A program made the translations under genes and the position numbers. 64,000 nt of DNA from Micractinium sp. NFX-FRZ. Taxonomy: Eukaryota; Chlorophyta; Trebouxiophyceae; Chlorellales; Chlorellaceae. Below, in pieces: positions 35,186 through 46,498 of the stretch (positions are counted from its first letter, which is position 1; each line of letters begins with the position of its first letter). The stretch covers positions 62,001 through 126,000 of the forward strand of contig JAPTJF010000092.1 in assembly GCA_029339195.1 (NCBI GenBank). Reading direction: 5' to 3'. Under the pieces are notes generated by a model, which had not been told where the DNA came from, made no database searches, and saw only the letters and a program-made list of their open reading frames with translations.

Positions 35186-35434
35186 GGGTCTGCTCGCTAC
35201 CTGCAGCTGCCTGCTCGCGGGTCCAAACAGGAGCAGACTTCCGCCTGCTATCAATTGTGCATTTGGACGTCAAGTGGGTGCAGATGTGGCAGGAGAACCC
35301 TCGCATGGCCAGCACAGCACGCAAGGCGTCCCAGTTTCCAGCCCATAGGCCCTGCACAGGGACATTCAACTCCAATTTGAATAGGTCTCGCACTTATCGT
35401 GCCTACCAGTCACCGTCTCCCGCCACTTGCGCCA
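35186..35434. promoter_or_regulatory. Compact bidirectional promoter
   Basis: Only 249 bp separate the divergent start codons of the dynamin-like GTPase and the Lys/Ala-tail protein, or 342 bp if the later ATG at 35528 is used. Shared control is likely. No TATA-like element is obvious. Confidence 0.5.
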
Positions 35435-36924
35435 ATGAAGAACAGCCGCCGGGCGGGCCGTCTGTCCATCCTGTTGGCTGAGCCAGGGGCGCTGCGCTGC
35501 GTGTTCTGGGCGGGACCGCATTGCGGCATGGCGGCGGGTGCAGAGGAGGCAGCCGACAACGCCGGCGGCAGCGGCCCAACTGCCGGCGCCGGCGCTGGCC
35601 GTGCTCTGCACCGCGCAGCCGCAGCGGCGCAGGACCAGCAAGAAGAGGTGCGAGTGCAACATATCACACGGTTGGGTGGAAATGCAAATGAGGTTGCATT
35701 AACACCAGCACCCACATGACTCACGTTGTCTCCCGTTGAACCCCGTCGCCTCCCTTCACAGCCGCAGGACGCGGGCGAGGCGCAGCCGTCGCGGGCGCTT
35801 TCGAGCAATGCACACTTCAGCCTGGCGCGGGCGCGCACAGAGGATGAGGACAGCACCGGGGACGGCCGCTGGGAGGAGGAGAACAGCGTGGAGGGGGGCC
35901 GCGAATGGGTGGAGGATGGCAGCGCAGCGGCGGGCGGCCCTGGAGACGACGAGTCACCTCCTGCCAGCGGTGCCGACGAGGCACTCAACGCCCCCTGCAA
36001 GGGGCTGCCCGCCGCACCCACCGCCGCTGGGCCGCTGCTGAGCGGCGCCAGCCTGGGGCAGGAGGTCACCCAGCTGCTGCAGCACATACTGCTGTCCAGC
36101 GCGGTGTGCGAGCACGGGCTGGACGGGCTGGAGGCGGCGGCGCACACCAACGCTGACGATGTGGACCAGCTGCGCCAGGTGCGGGGGGCCAGGGCAGGGT
36201 GGGGTGGTTGACAGCTACAATGCCCGGTATGATGCTTTAAAAACCCGGTCTAGATCGCGAATTATTTAGCCTACTCGCACCTCAAACGTCTGCCCACGTA
36301 ACCCATGCAGGACATGGACGAGCGCCTGTGCGGCATCGAGCGCCAGCTGGCGGCCATCACGCGCCACCTGGGCATCAAGGGTGAGTGAGCGGGCAGCTAG
36401 CTGGCTGACGTGCATGTGTTCATTGTAAATCCTTCAACTTCTGAAGCTAGATTAGATTACAAATGGGTGCTGTGCAGCGTTGGCACAGCGTTAGATGTGT
36501 TCAATGAACTGGAGGGACATGAACTGGATGGGTGCCCCTTGACCCCCGGTGCGCTGCAGAGCCGCGCGTGCCGCTGCAGCCCATCCAGCGGCGGGCGGCA
36601 ATCTCTGGATTGACTGCCAGCCAGGAGGCAGCCAGCCAGGCGGCAATGGCCAGCAAGGCGCCGGCGGCCAACAAGGCCCCGGCCATCAGCAAGGTCGCCA
36701 GCAAGGCAGCAGCGGCAACCAAGGCCCCGGCCATCAGCAAGGTCGCCAGCAAGGCACCAGCGGCGACCAAGGTGCTGGCCATCAGCAAGAATGCCAGCAA
36801 GGCACCGGGCGCCATCAAGGCAGCAGCCGTAAGCAAGGCCCCCGCAGAGACGGGCAGGCCTCTGGGCATTGCCACCCGGGCGGCCACTCGGGCAGCCGCC
36901 GTTGCTGCTGCCTCCAAGGCCTGA
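35435..36924 (+). CDS. Unknown protein with Lys/Ala-repeat H1-like tail
   Basis: Not recognised. Exons: 35435-35647, 35762-36178, 36311-36380, 36560-36924. This gives 354 aa from MKNSRR at 35435, or 323 aa from the later in-frame MAAGAEEAAD at 35528, which I slightly prefer because it avoids an odd Arg-rich leader. Exon 2 is acidic (TEDEDSTGDGRWEEEN) and leads into a helical segment, EVTQLLQHILLSSAVCEHGL, that continues through exon 3 (DERLCGIERQLAAITRHLGI) as a probable coiled coil. The last exon is a run of imperfect Lys/Ala/Pro units such as APAISKVASKA, like the tail of linker histone H1 or other DNA-binding proteins. A nuclear or nucleic-acid role is inference only. It starts 250 bp from the divergent dynamin-like gene. 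Confidence 0.6.
36650..36850 (+). repeat. Coding minisatellite for Lys/Ala repeats
   Basis: Imperfect tandem units of roughly 48-60 bp inside the last exon of the unknown protein. They encode variations of KAPAISKVASKA. Unit number is likely to vary between strains. Confidence 0.8.
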
Positions 36925-37035
36925 GCCCAGGGGCGCAAGGCCAGCCACTGAGCCGCGCAGCTGCACAGAGTGCGGCACGACTGGGGACGTGCAGCTGAAA
37001 CACTGCTGCCATGGACTGATACTGCTGTTTGGATT

Positions 37036-37040
37036 TTACA
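37036..37040 (-). promoter_or_regulatory. Poly(A) signal TGTAA for WW-GYF gene
   Basis: TTACA on the plus strand, 87 nt past the WW-GYF stop at 37127. No TGTAA was found for the convergent Lys/Ala-tail gene in this 202-bp interval. Confidence 0.6.
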
Positions 37041-37126
37041 TGTGTTGCCAATTCACTCCTTTCAAGTTTATGCTCCTCGCTGATGCTCTGCTGCCGCGCC
37101 GCCCACTTTGGGCGGCTGCCAGCCAT

Positions 37127-38955
37127 TCACGTGAGCAGCCACTCCCGCCGCTTCTTGTCTTTGAGCTCCAGCTTCCGCTGCTTCACCGCTTTGAGCTCCT
37201 CCCCTGTCAGGGCGCGCTTGCGCCGCTCCGACGCCCGTGCAAGCTGCTGCTCCAGTGCTGCGGGGTCTGCCCAGCTGGCGGCCTCGGCGTACAGAGACTC
37301 CTGTGGCAGGGAAAGGATTGGGGCAGGGAGCCAATGTTGGGGGAGAAGAGGACAAGGGTTAGGGCGGGGTTTGGGGAGCACCAGGCGCCTTGGCATAGAT
37401 AATCTGGCCAAGAGGGCGAAGAGGCAGGGAAGGAGAGCAGGATGTGAAGGAGGGTTGGGGAGGAGCCAGGGATGCAGGCGGTGTTTGCACGTGCGCCATA
37501 GAACCATGCCGCAGGGAGGCAGCTGCGCATGCTAAGGTTCACTAGAGCAGCAACAGACTGTGTGCAGTGCGAGCAAACACATGCCCCTTGCCGCCACAAC
37601 ACTCCCCCGCTCCACTCCCCTGCTGCTCTCCCCCCCCCGCACCTGGGCACCACCTGACTGGATGCGCCCCCGGGCCGCCACGCGGTAGGCAGTTGCTTTG
37701 TAGTCCACCGCATGGGTCCATGCCACCACTTCTTGGATGGACTTGCCCGCTGCCGCTGCCATGCGTGCCACTGCCACCGTCTCGTCGTGGGCGGGCAGCC
37801 CACAGAGGACAGCCTCAGCTAGAGAGTGAGCGGTGCCGCGTGCCCGCTCGGCTTCATATGCAGCTGCGGGGGGCGCACTGCCCGGCCAGGCTGCCTGCGC
37901 ATGGAGCAAGGACAAACATGGGGGTCTGGGTTTGACGGTTGATGAAGGTGCGGTGGCTGCCCGGCACAACGACGCACCCAGGCTAGAGCAGAGCGGCTGC
38001 AAGCAAGAGACACAGTCATGCGAAGCAGACATGCCGCCAACCCACCAACAACACACATCAAACCCACAGTGTGACAGCCTCCCCCATCTGATCCGCCTCC
38101 CACACTTGCCTGCTCTGGGTTCTCCAGCCGCCACCTCTCCAGCAGCTCCCCATCACCCAGCAGGCCAGCCAGCTCAAGCTGCTCCCAACCACCCTGCTGG
38201 GCAGGCGCTGCTGCTGCCGCTGCTGCGGCTGCTGCCCCGGTTGCTGCTAGTTCCGCGGTTGCTGCAGCTGGAGCCAGCTGCTGCTCAACCTCCGCGCTGC
38301 CGCCATCGCTGCCTTTGCCTCCATCGCCCTCTGTTCTGCCGCCACCGCCACCGCCGCCGTCTGCACCGCTGCTGTGCAGGCGCAGCACAGGCAGGTTCAT
38401 CGGCAGCATGCCGCGCCACTCCTGGAGCTGCTCAAAGCTGAACGGACCCTGCAGCAGGCCAAAGGCGTCGCGGTAGTACCAGCCCGGCTCGTACTGCCGG
38501 TCGTACTGCTGCTGCATGTGCTGCATTTGCTGCTGGGCATGATGCGGCTGCTGGGGTTCCTGTGGCAAAGCAGGCGGCTGGGCTGCCCCCGCTTCGCCCG
38601 CTGCTGCAGGCTGAGAGCAGCCTGCGTCCTGCTGTTGCGCCTCTTGCTGCTGCGTGGGGGCGGATGCTGGCTCGCCACACGCTGCCCCTGGCTTTGGCGC
38701 TGCTGCTGCACCGTAGCCGGCGGCTCGCAGCCCCAGCCAGCCCGGCGGCGGGTGCCACTGGCTCACGCCCGTAGCGCGATTGAACCAATATTGGCTGTTG
38801 CTATTCAGATCAAGCGCCTGCTCCCAGCACTCGTGAACAAAGTGTGCCGCGCTGACAGCCGTGGCAGCGGCGGCGGGTGGGGCGGCGCCTGCTGCCAGTG
38901 GGCTGCTTGGCTGCTCAGCTTCCGCCGCACCGACCGTATGGTCTCCCTGCACCAT
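37127..38955 (-). CDS. WW domain + GYF domain protein
   Basis: Adaptor that should bind proline-rich partners through two modules; spliceosomal or mRNA-related roles are common for such proteins but not shown here. Exons (minus): 38955-38110, 37996-37643, 37300-37127; 457 aa. The WW domain is at about 43-72, with Trp44, YWFN at 56-59, SQW at 65-67 and Pro-Pro following. The GYF domain is at about 157-193 (GWYYRDAFGLLQGPFSFEQL, then MLPMNLPVLRL in place of the literal GYF tripeptide). A Gln-rich linker separates them and a long Ala run follows. The C-terminus is basic: KQRKLELKDKKRREW. Start chosen at MVQGDHTVG; the frame stays open upstream to 39243 but that part has no domain character. Intron 1 has a GC donor at 38109. 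Confidence 0.82.
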
Positions 38956-39779
38956 TGAGTGCGGCACCGCCGCCAAAGCGCTGCCCGCTGCGCGCCTGCA
39001 AAAAATTCGCCCGGCGCGACGGCGGCAGGATGACAAGCTGCTGGCTGTGCTGAACACTACCCAACAGATGCTAGTGCGCTTCAGTGCACATTTGCAGTGA
39101 ACCGACGTCGAAGTGTGATTTGGGTGGCGCCTGAGCGTCGGAGGCAGCCAAGCGTGCCTGTCGGCGTGAAACGTGCTGAGACCAACGATCGCACAATATA
39201 TGATTGCACACCATGCATTTGGGCTCCACTGGCAGGCAACCAAAGGTCGTCACAGCTGGCGCCCCTGTGGCGGCCCTTAGCTGAGGCTCAGCACGCCAGC
39301 AGCATTCATTCGGCATATGCATGCACCTCTGCCCCTCCTAACTGTGACATGCCCGACGCATGTGTTGCTCTCAGGAACTTGGAAAGTTACACTTGTAAGG
39401 AGGATGAGGATGTGGTTGAGGGGCGTTGATGGGCATATTAGCGTCAGCATTAAACGTTCACAAATGGGAAAAGAATGAAATGCTGTAGATACAACAAGGT
39501 CAGTCTCTGCATGGCGAGGGCTCCTTTGTACTCGGCATAATTCGTGCCGGTGCCAATCAGTGGTGGCAGTCTCCGCCTCTCGGAGCAGACAGTTCAACAG
39601 TACTGGGTCACTAGCGTCACGTCATGGGAAGCGAGGGAGAACAAAAGAGGGACGATTTCGATATGGAGTGGGTGGGCTCTGTGTCCGTCACGTCCTCGGG
39701 TCGAGGTGTCAGCTACTCTTCAATCCAGTCACGGGTCGGCCTGGGACGTTCCCTCATGGTTTATCATGTGCATGCCGCG
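38956..39779. other. Intergenic: beta-helix gene 3' end and WW-GYF promoter
   Basis: About 820 bp between minus-strand genes. A minus-strand TGTAA (plus TTACA at 39387-39391) is followed 2 bp later by a plus-strand TGTAA at 39394-39398. The remainder would be 3' UTR on the right and promoter on the left. No gene recognised. Confidence 0.5.
39387..39391 (-). promoter_or_regulatory. Poly(A) signal TGTAA for pectate-lyase-like gene
   Basis: TTACA on the plus strand, about 390 nt past the stop at 39780. Confidence 0.5.
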
Positions 39780-40309
39780 TCAATGCCCCACATTGCCTGC
39801 AGCGCACCACGCCCTAGCGGTGAGTGAGCCCTGGCGCCGTCCACTCACAAAGCAGCAGCACAGCCAATGCAATTGCACTCGTGCCCAACCAACGTATGCC
39901 GCGCCCCTCCCCTCAGCCCCCTTTCCGCCCACCTCAGCCACTTGCACACAGCCCCGCCCGCATGCCCACTCACCCCAAACAGAGAACTTGTGAGCTCCAT
40001 CCACGTGTGCCTTGACAAAACTTGTCTTGCCCGGGGTGTTGTCGCAGCGCGCCGCTCCCGCCGGCGCAAACCCGGGCACGTGGATGCGGTACTGCCCCGC
40101 CGCCACGTGCCCGCAGCTGCCCTGCCCCGCCAGCTGGGGCCTGGCCACGCAGACGCGCGAGAACTCGGGGCGCGGCAGGCTGGGGGGGGCGCCAAAGCTG
40201 CCCGTTGGGGCGGCCACCTGATAAATGTCATCAATCACCTGCGGCAGGTGGAGGGCAGGTTGAAGTGCGGACAGGAAGATAGGATTCGGCTCCCCGTGGA
40301 CTTGAAATG

Positions 40310-40367
<58 letters not shown>

Positions 40368-43300
40368 AGAGGGGGTTGCAGTTGGGGGAGGCCAGCCCCC
40401 CCGGCCCGGTGTGCCCGCCCGCCTCCCCCCAGGAGCCCCCCCACCTGCCGCTCGTGTTCCAGGATGTCGCGAGGGATTGCGTTGCGGTTGGTGTATCCAG
40501 GGATGCAGTGGTCGAAGCTGTGGGCAAGGGAAGATGACACGTGGGGGGAGGCAGGCGAGGTGGGTGGCGTTGCGCGGCGGATGCAATCACTCGCAAGCAG
40601 CTGCTGGAGAGAGGTGCGGTGTAGGGCACAGGGTGAGCAGCCCGCCAAACAGGCAGCCTGCCTAGCAGTCCACCGGGCAGCCGCAGAGCCCAAGCACAGC
40701 CCAGCCGAGGACACACGTGCCCCTATTCTCGGAAGCATGTCCGCCCTCACATGAGCTCCCAGCACTCGAGCGCGTCGTCGCTGCTGCCCATGTAGGTGCG
40801 GCACGCTGTGCGCGACAAGCCGGCGCTGGAGCGGTGCGCCCCCTCTGGCAGAGGAGCTCGGCTGCCCCTGGCAAACAGCTGCTCGCTGTACAGGTCGGAG
40901 GGCAGGCTGGAGTTGAGCGGCACCAGCAGCCATCCAGGGCACTGCCGGGGCCAGGCGGGCAGGGGGGAGAAGGGCAGAGATGGAAGGAGGAAGGCAGCTG
41001 TGGTCACGTTGGGTTCTGAGCAGCGGCTACGGGTGCCAGTGACGCACTCTTCCGCACCCATCATGAATCATTGTGACAACCACTGCGTCCCGTCTGCCCT
41101 CCCCCCCTCCCCCTGGGATTGACTCGAGGCATGTCGGACAAGGCTTTAAGTCCCTCACCTGCAGGCCTGTGGTGTTGATTCCTGATCCAAAAAAGTTGAT
41201 GTTGGCTGAAGCACCGTACTCGCAGCCGGGGAGCGGGGCGGAGGTGTCGGCTGTGGCAGCACTGCCGTTGATGGCGGCACGGGAGGCGGCTGAGGAGGCG
41301 CGCAGGTTGAAGAAAGTCGTGCCGTTGCCTGCCGCGGTCAGAAGTGGAACAAGGTACAATCAGGCAGGAACGGTAGAATGCTGGCAAGCAAGCAGGTAGG
41401 CAGACAAGGTGCAGGCGGGTGAGGAGGCAGACAGGCAGACATGCACGGCTAGCTCCCAGGCACAATGCAACACGTCTGGCTGCCACATAGCAACAGGCCT
41501 ACCTGGCGCAGTGCCGCCCTCAGAAGAGAACACCCTGGTGCCCTGGCCGGTGTCCAGATCCGAGAACAGGTTTGCCAGCGGGTCTGCAGCATGGCAGGGC
41601 AGGGCGGGGGCGGGCCACGTGGCTGCTAGCCTCTGCGCAGATCAAGGGAAGCCGGCCTCCACCCATGCACGCCCCACCACTGCATGGCAGCCCCGCCAGC
41701 GCAGTCTCCCTCCCGCCGCCTCCCCCAGCTTAGCCGCCCGCTGCTGCTGGGCTAGCCCCACCTGCACTGCTGTGGATGTTCAGGTCAGCGCCGCTGCCGG
41801 CGGTGAAGACGTTGAGCAGGGAGCCTGTCACCGCCAGGTCGTGGTAGAGGCGGGTGTCAATAGAAAACCTGCACGGCCAGCGTGGGCGACAGATAGAACG
41901 GAGTGTGTGCGCGAGGAAGCGAGGAGCAGGGTACTTGTGGCGACACGTGCGGGCCAGCTGGGTGCACACGTGTGACTACAGCTGGCGCCAGCTGGCAGGC
42001 AGGCCCGCCGTACGGGAGGTGCATGCTGGGCCAGCTAGCGGACACCCGCGCCGGCAGCGGCAGCGGCAGCGGCAGGGCAGGCGTCCGTGCAGCTAGTCAG
42101 ATGCACCAGGTGGTTCCATCCCCCGCTCCCACCTGGCCACCAGCACAGAGTGGCAGTCGGCCAGCGCGATGCCATGGTGCCCCTGCCGCTGCCACGAGGT
42201 GTCAGCCGGGTCTGCCCGGTTCAATGTGCTCCCCACTGTGACATCTGCAGACAAAATACAGCAGCGGTGGGCGGCAGCCAGTGGGGGCAGCACCGGGCAT
42301 ACATGTGCGGCGGCAAGTGCCAGCTGGCATTGAAGAGGGGTAAGATGAGCAGCCCTGCCTGCCACACCATGCCCCCGGCCCCCCATTGGAATACTGGATC
42401 CCTCCACAGGGCAAGGGTGCAACCAGGCAAAGCAGCATGACCATTCAGAGCTCTTTCCCGCCGCTCTCCAGGTGCAGGCTCTCACAACAGCCACAAACAT
42501 CTGAACATCCATTCAGGGAACACACACACCCGTCCATGCTTTTGTTTCCTGCCAACAGCGACCCCTCACCCAGTATCGAAGCGTGGTCCACTCTGTGCAG
42601 CAGCACCGCGTTGTCGGCATTCAGCACCGTCACCTGCAGCGTGCAAGCAAGGCGGGCGCGGGGCAGCAGTGGTGTGTGCAGTTGCTGGCAAAGTTTGCAG
42701 GCCTGCCGCCCGGGCGGGCCCCGCCGGCAGCACCCACCCGCTGTCCCTTTGCACTGTGGCAGCGGCGGGCAACGCGGCCCCTTCCCCGGCACCTCAGCCG
42801 CCGCCCTCCACCTCCGTCCCCTGCACCCCTCTCACTTACAGCACCCACATCACTCCCTTCCTTTCCCCGCCCTCCTCACCTGCTGCACCCACACATTGGA
42901 GGCTGCCAGCAGGAAGAGTGCGTTGTGGCCCGCATCTGCTTCATGAGCCCCGTACGGTGGCGCGCTGCAGATGCAAGAAAAGGAGGAAGGCAGTGCTGAG
43001 AGGTCAGTAGCGCGTTGCCCTCCAAACACAAACACGCCATGCGCCACCCCAGCTTCCGCACGGCTGCCACCCCTCTCAACGGCTGGGGCCATGCTGCTGC
43101 ATCAGGCATCCAGGGATGTGTGCGGCGCCCTCGCCTGAATTCGATGGTCAGGCTCTCCACTCCCCCCTCCTGCACCGTGGGCAGGTAGCCGTGCATGCTG
43201 CCCTGCCCCGGCTCGACTGCACGGCAGGGGGCGCAGCGCATGGGTTGGCAGATATGTGTCGCAGTCAGGCAAGACGTGTGCAGCAGGCAAGCGTGCAGCC

Positions 43301-45523
43301 TGGCAGCAATGTCATGAAGATCTGTGTCGGCGCCCGCCTTGCTTGCCAGGCAGCATGCGCAGAGGGCGGGGGCAGCTTGGACGCTGCGCTGGCTGCCCTG
43401 GCCTGCCCCGCGCTGCCCTGCCCTGGCCTGCCCTGCCCTGCCCTGTGTCCTGTGTCCTATGCCCTGCACAGGGATCTTACTTGGGAAGGGCAGCGCTCGG
43501 TCCAGCTCCACCCATCTGCCGCTCATGCTGGCCACCTTTGCAGTCAGCTGCAGCTCCTGGCCGGTTGGGGAGGCTGCAAACACGCGCACCCACTGCCCTG
43601 GGGCAACGCTGGCAACGTCCAGCTGCAGGCACGGCCGGGGGCAGGGCGGAGGAGGGGAGGCTGGGCATGGTGAGCTTGTGGAGGAGTGGGCGGGTGCGTC
43701 GAGGTGGTTTCAGCAGAGTGAGGAACAGAAGCTCGGGAGGGGAGTGGGTCTCAGTGAGCAGATTTGGAGAATTGGAACAGGTGAGAGGGGAGGGTGTGTG
43801 CGTTCCTGAAATGCAGCCTGCCCTGCCTGCCTCCCTGCCTGCCTTGGTACCACCCACCTTCAGACTGCATGCCCCTCTGAACCTTCACCCGGCTGGCAGC
43901 CTCACCCGCACGCGCTTGCTGCCGCGCTTCACAGCCCCTGTCACCGCTCCAATCCAGGTGTCAGGCGATCCGTGGTAGGCAGGTGTGCCGCTGCGGCAGC
44001 GGGGGGTCCAGGGGCGCACCAGCCATGGTTGGTAGACTATACCTCAAGCACCAGGCATGGCAACTTGGACCGCAAGCAAGTTTCTGCCAGCAACAGTAGC
44101 GAGAGGCCAGGTCAGGCATCCCACCTGAGAGTGATGAACCCTCCCCATGCGGCCCACTGGGTCGACACGACACCTGCGGGCGGGAGGGCAGCGGGCACCC
44201 CAACATTTCAAGACCCGCAGGTCGGGCGCTCAAGTTGGCTCCAGCTGCCCTGCCCTGCCGTGTCCTGCCCCGCTGGTGGATAGACAGCTGGCCGGCAACC
44301 CAGCCCAGCTGGCAGCAGCACAGCTGCTACTCTTGGAGGGACAGTGGGCGGGGCGGCTCACTCACCCAAGGCGTCCACGCTGCGTGTGCCAGGGTGGACG
44401 TCTGCCAGCGAGGTGGAGATGAGGATGCGTGTCGCATTTTCCTGCGCTCATCGGGGCGGGCGGAATGGCCGCCAGGCGTGTTCAGCATCCCTGGCAACCA
44501 GCCTGGTGGGATGACTCACACCTCCGACTGACTCTGTCGCTGCTGCTGGCGCCGCATCACCAGAGGCCAGAGCGGTGCTCAGGGCGACACCTGAGAAAGA
44601 CGCCCAATCTTGGTACTGAAACGTTCACTAGTCGAATCTGCAGCTGGCCAAGCTCACCCCTGCGCCCCGGATGACCACGCCTGGCGACGTCACCATCAGG
44701 TCTTTGCTCAGCAGGTAGGTGCCGGCAGGGAGGAGCACCACGCCTGGCTGGCTATTGGCCGCAGCAACCGCGGCCTGTGCAAGGGGTGGCGAGATCAGTG
44801 ACCAAATCAGTGTCTGGAGCTGCCAGTCGAGCGTTGTACAGCAAATGCAGCCATGCCCCCTGCTGCATGCCGTGCCTGTCGCTGTCTGCAGCCGTGCTGC
44901 TTGCTGGGTGCACGCGGGGGTGGGTGCGCACCTGCAGCGCAGCGGTATCGTCGGTCACCCCATCTCCTTTAGCCCCGAAGTCGGCGACAACGTCGTATGT
45001 GATTGGCGGGGAGGGCAGCGGGGCGTCACCATCTGCAGGCAGGCAGCAAGTTTGGGCACCTGAATCGGCAGATACCGCCATCAGGCGTCCTGCGTGGCTT
45101 CGCATGCACAGCCGAGCGGTGGGCAGGTGCCGGGGCTGCCCCCCCTTCAGCAGCAGGCCCCACCTCTGTATCCTGCAAAGCTCCAGTCGGCACCTCTGGA
45201 TGCGTTCAGATAGGCTGTGGGTGGTGGGAAGTAGCGGGGTGCGGGTGCGCCTTCAAAACCAGCGGCAGCCACCGCCGCTCCTGCACAAGGGTGACGGTGG
45301 CGGCTGTCGGGGGCGGAGACTCCGTCCGAGGCGTGCCCATTTCTGTGCCTGCAACAAAGCACCAGCACCGCTGCAAGCAAAGGGGCCTTCCATTTCAAGC
45401 AGATGCGGCTTGTCCTGCCGCAATTGGGAAGCACCACCGCTTACTCGCGGCAAGCGCCAGAAGCAGCGGTAGAAGAACCAATAGCGCGTTTCCGTCCCAG
45501 AGGGCGCGATGGCGGGGGGACAT
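39780..45523 (-). CDS. Secreted pectate-lyase-superfamily beta-helix protein
   Basis: Right-handed beta-helix protein, probably acting on or within wall or extracellular polysaccharide; enzyme activity unproven. Exons (minus): 45523-45445, 45280-45164, 45032-44932, 44774-44658, 44441-44366, 44173-44125, 43990-43906, 43622-43481, 43216-43135, 42964-42880, 42633-42570, 42244-42133, 41868-41762, 41583-41503, 41328-41159, 40941-40751, 40517-40445, 40238-39974, 39796-39780; 670 aa in phase. The signal peptide is LLVLLPLLLALAA near residues 15-27. The superfamily hallmark TYDVVADFGAKGDGVTDDTA follows in exon 3, then GVVLLPAGTYLL, ILISTSLADV and VESLTIEF. Later exons give further beta strands with HHGIALADCHSVLVA and a Cys-containing C-terminal region. 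The donor at 43134 is GC. The proposed last exon is 17 nt; if its intron is kept the frame stays open for 59 more codons. Confidence 0.82.
40285..40364 (+). repeat. (TTGA)n tail with short unique 3' end, possible retroposon remnant
   Basis: A (GATT)n run of about 54 bp (40310-40364) preceded by GGCTCCCCGTGGAC and TGAAATG. It lies in an intron of the beta-helix gene. A related end occurs at 51834-51900 in the opposite orientation. Confidence 0.6.
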
Positions 45524-46498
45524 TTGTGTTTTTCGCGCGCGCTGAAAGGCACCCCCAGCAGCTCGCACGGCGCGCGGGCCGCTGCCCATCACCCAACACA
45601 GCGCATAAATGCAATCAAACCGGGCGGCATCCGGTGCCATGCACTTTGCAGTGCCAGGAGATGGCGCCAGGCTGACGGGGCGCCACTGGCACAGGGGTAC
45701 TCTCATACAAGCACAAGGTCACGTTTCATTCACCGTGAGCCTCCACGTTCACCACATGAGAAAGGCAAGTCAAACATGGAGTTCTGCGGCAGGTGATCAC
45801 AGCTGAGGGAAGGCACGGCAAGGTGGTGCCCGCTGGCAAGCCGGACGGCATGCCACTTTTACGGCATGCGGCAGCACGAGACAGTAGGTGTCTTTTGGGT
45901 GAAGAAAAAGAGACGGATGGGCGGAAGTAAATGCCGCAAGCAGTTGAGAGGTCCTGGGGGCCAGTATAGGGGAGCATCTCAAGCTGCTGGGTCACCAACC
46001 TGGCCGGCAGACAACCCCACCACTTTTGATGCCACTTTGGCGAGCAAAGGGGGCAGTGGACCATTCGGCTGGGTTGCAAGAGCGCAGCCGAGGAGAGGGC
46101 AGCAGTGGGTGCCTCACCTTTACCCAAGGAGCGGCCAGGTGCAGCTCCCTGCTGTGCACGCTTAGGCGGTGAGGCGGCGGCGGCAAACCGCAGCGGCGGC
46201 GGCAATCATTGCCTGCATTGCACCGGAGGGACCGAAAGAGAGCTTGTGCTTCCATAAGTTGCCGGATGCTAGGTGTAAGAATGAAGGGGTGCGGCCGTTG
46301 CAGCGCATTGGGTAGCGGGCAGAAGGGGGGGTCTGCTTGCGTACAGGCAGTGCCGCTCCAGTCAATGGCACATCACAAGTGCCCACCCCAGCCAGGGTTG
46401 CACCGCCTTGACGGTGACACAGGATGTTTGGGGAGGTTACACTGGGAGGGCAAGGTTAAGTAAACAACCGTGATACGCAGATCCCATGGCAGTGGCGA
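45524..46498. other. Intergenic, beta-helix gene promoter side
   Basis: 975 bp between minus-strand genes. A minus-strand TGTAA sits at 46437-46441. The piece near 46140-46260 reads on the minus strand as HRLSVHSREL, similar to RLSVHSTRTF at about 49200, suggesting a small dispersed fragment. No intact gene. Confidence 0.45.
46437..46441 (-). promoter_or_regulatory. Poly(A) signal TGTAA for ankyrin-type gene
   Basis: TTACA on the plus strand, 58 nt past the stop at 46499. Confidence 0.65.

Noticed and set aside
45866..46255. Possible small gene or ankyrin pseudogene reading RLSVHSREL
   Set aside because: It is only a short segment with weak similarity to about 49200. There are no splice-consistent exons or domain; it is noted as a fragment in the intergenic entry.
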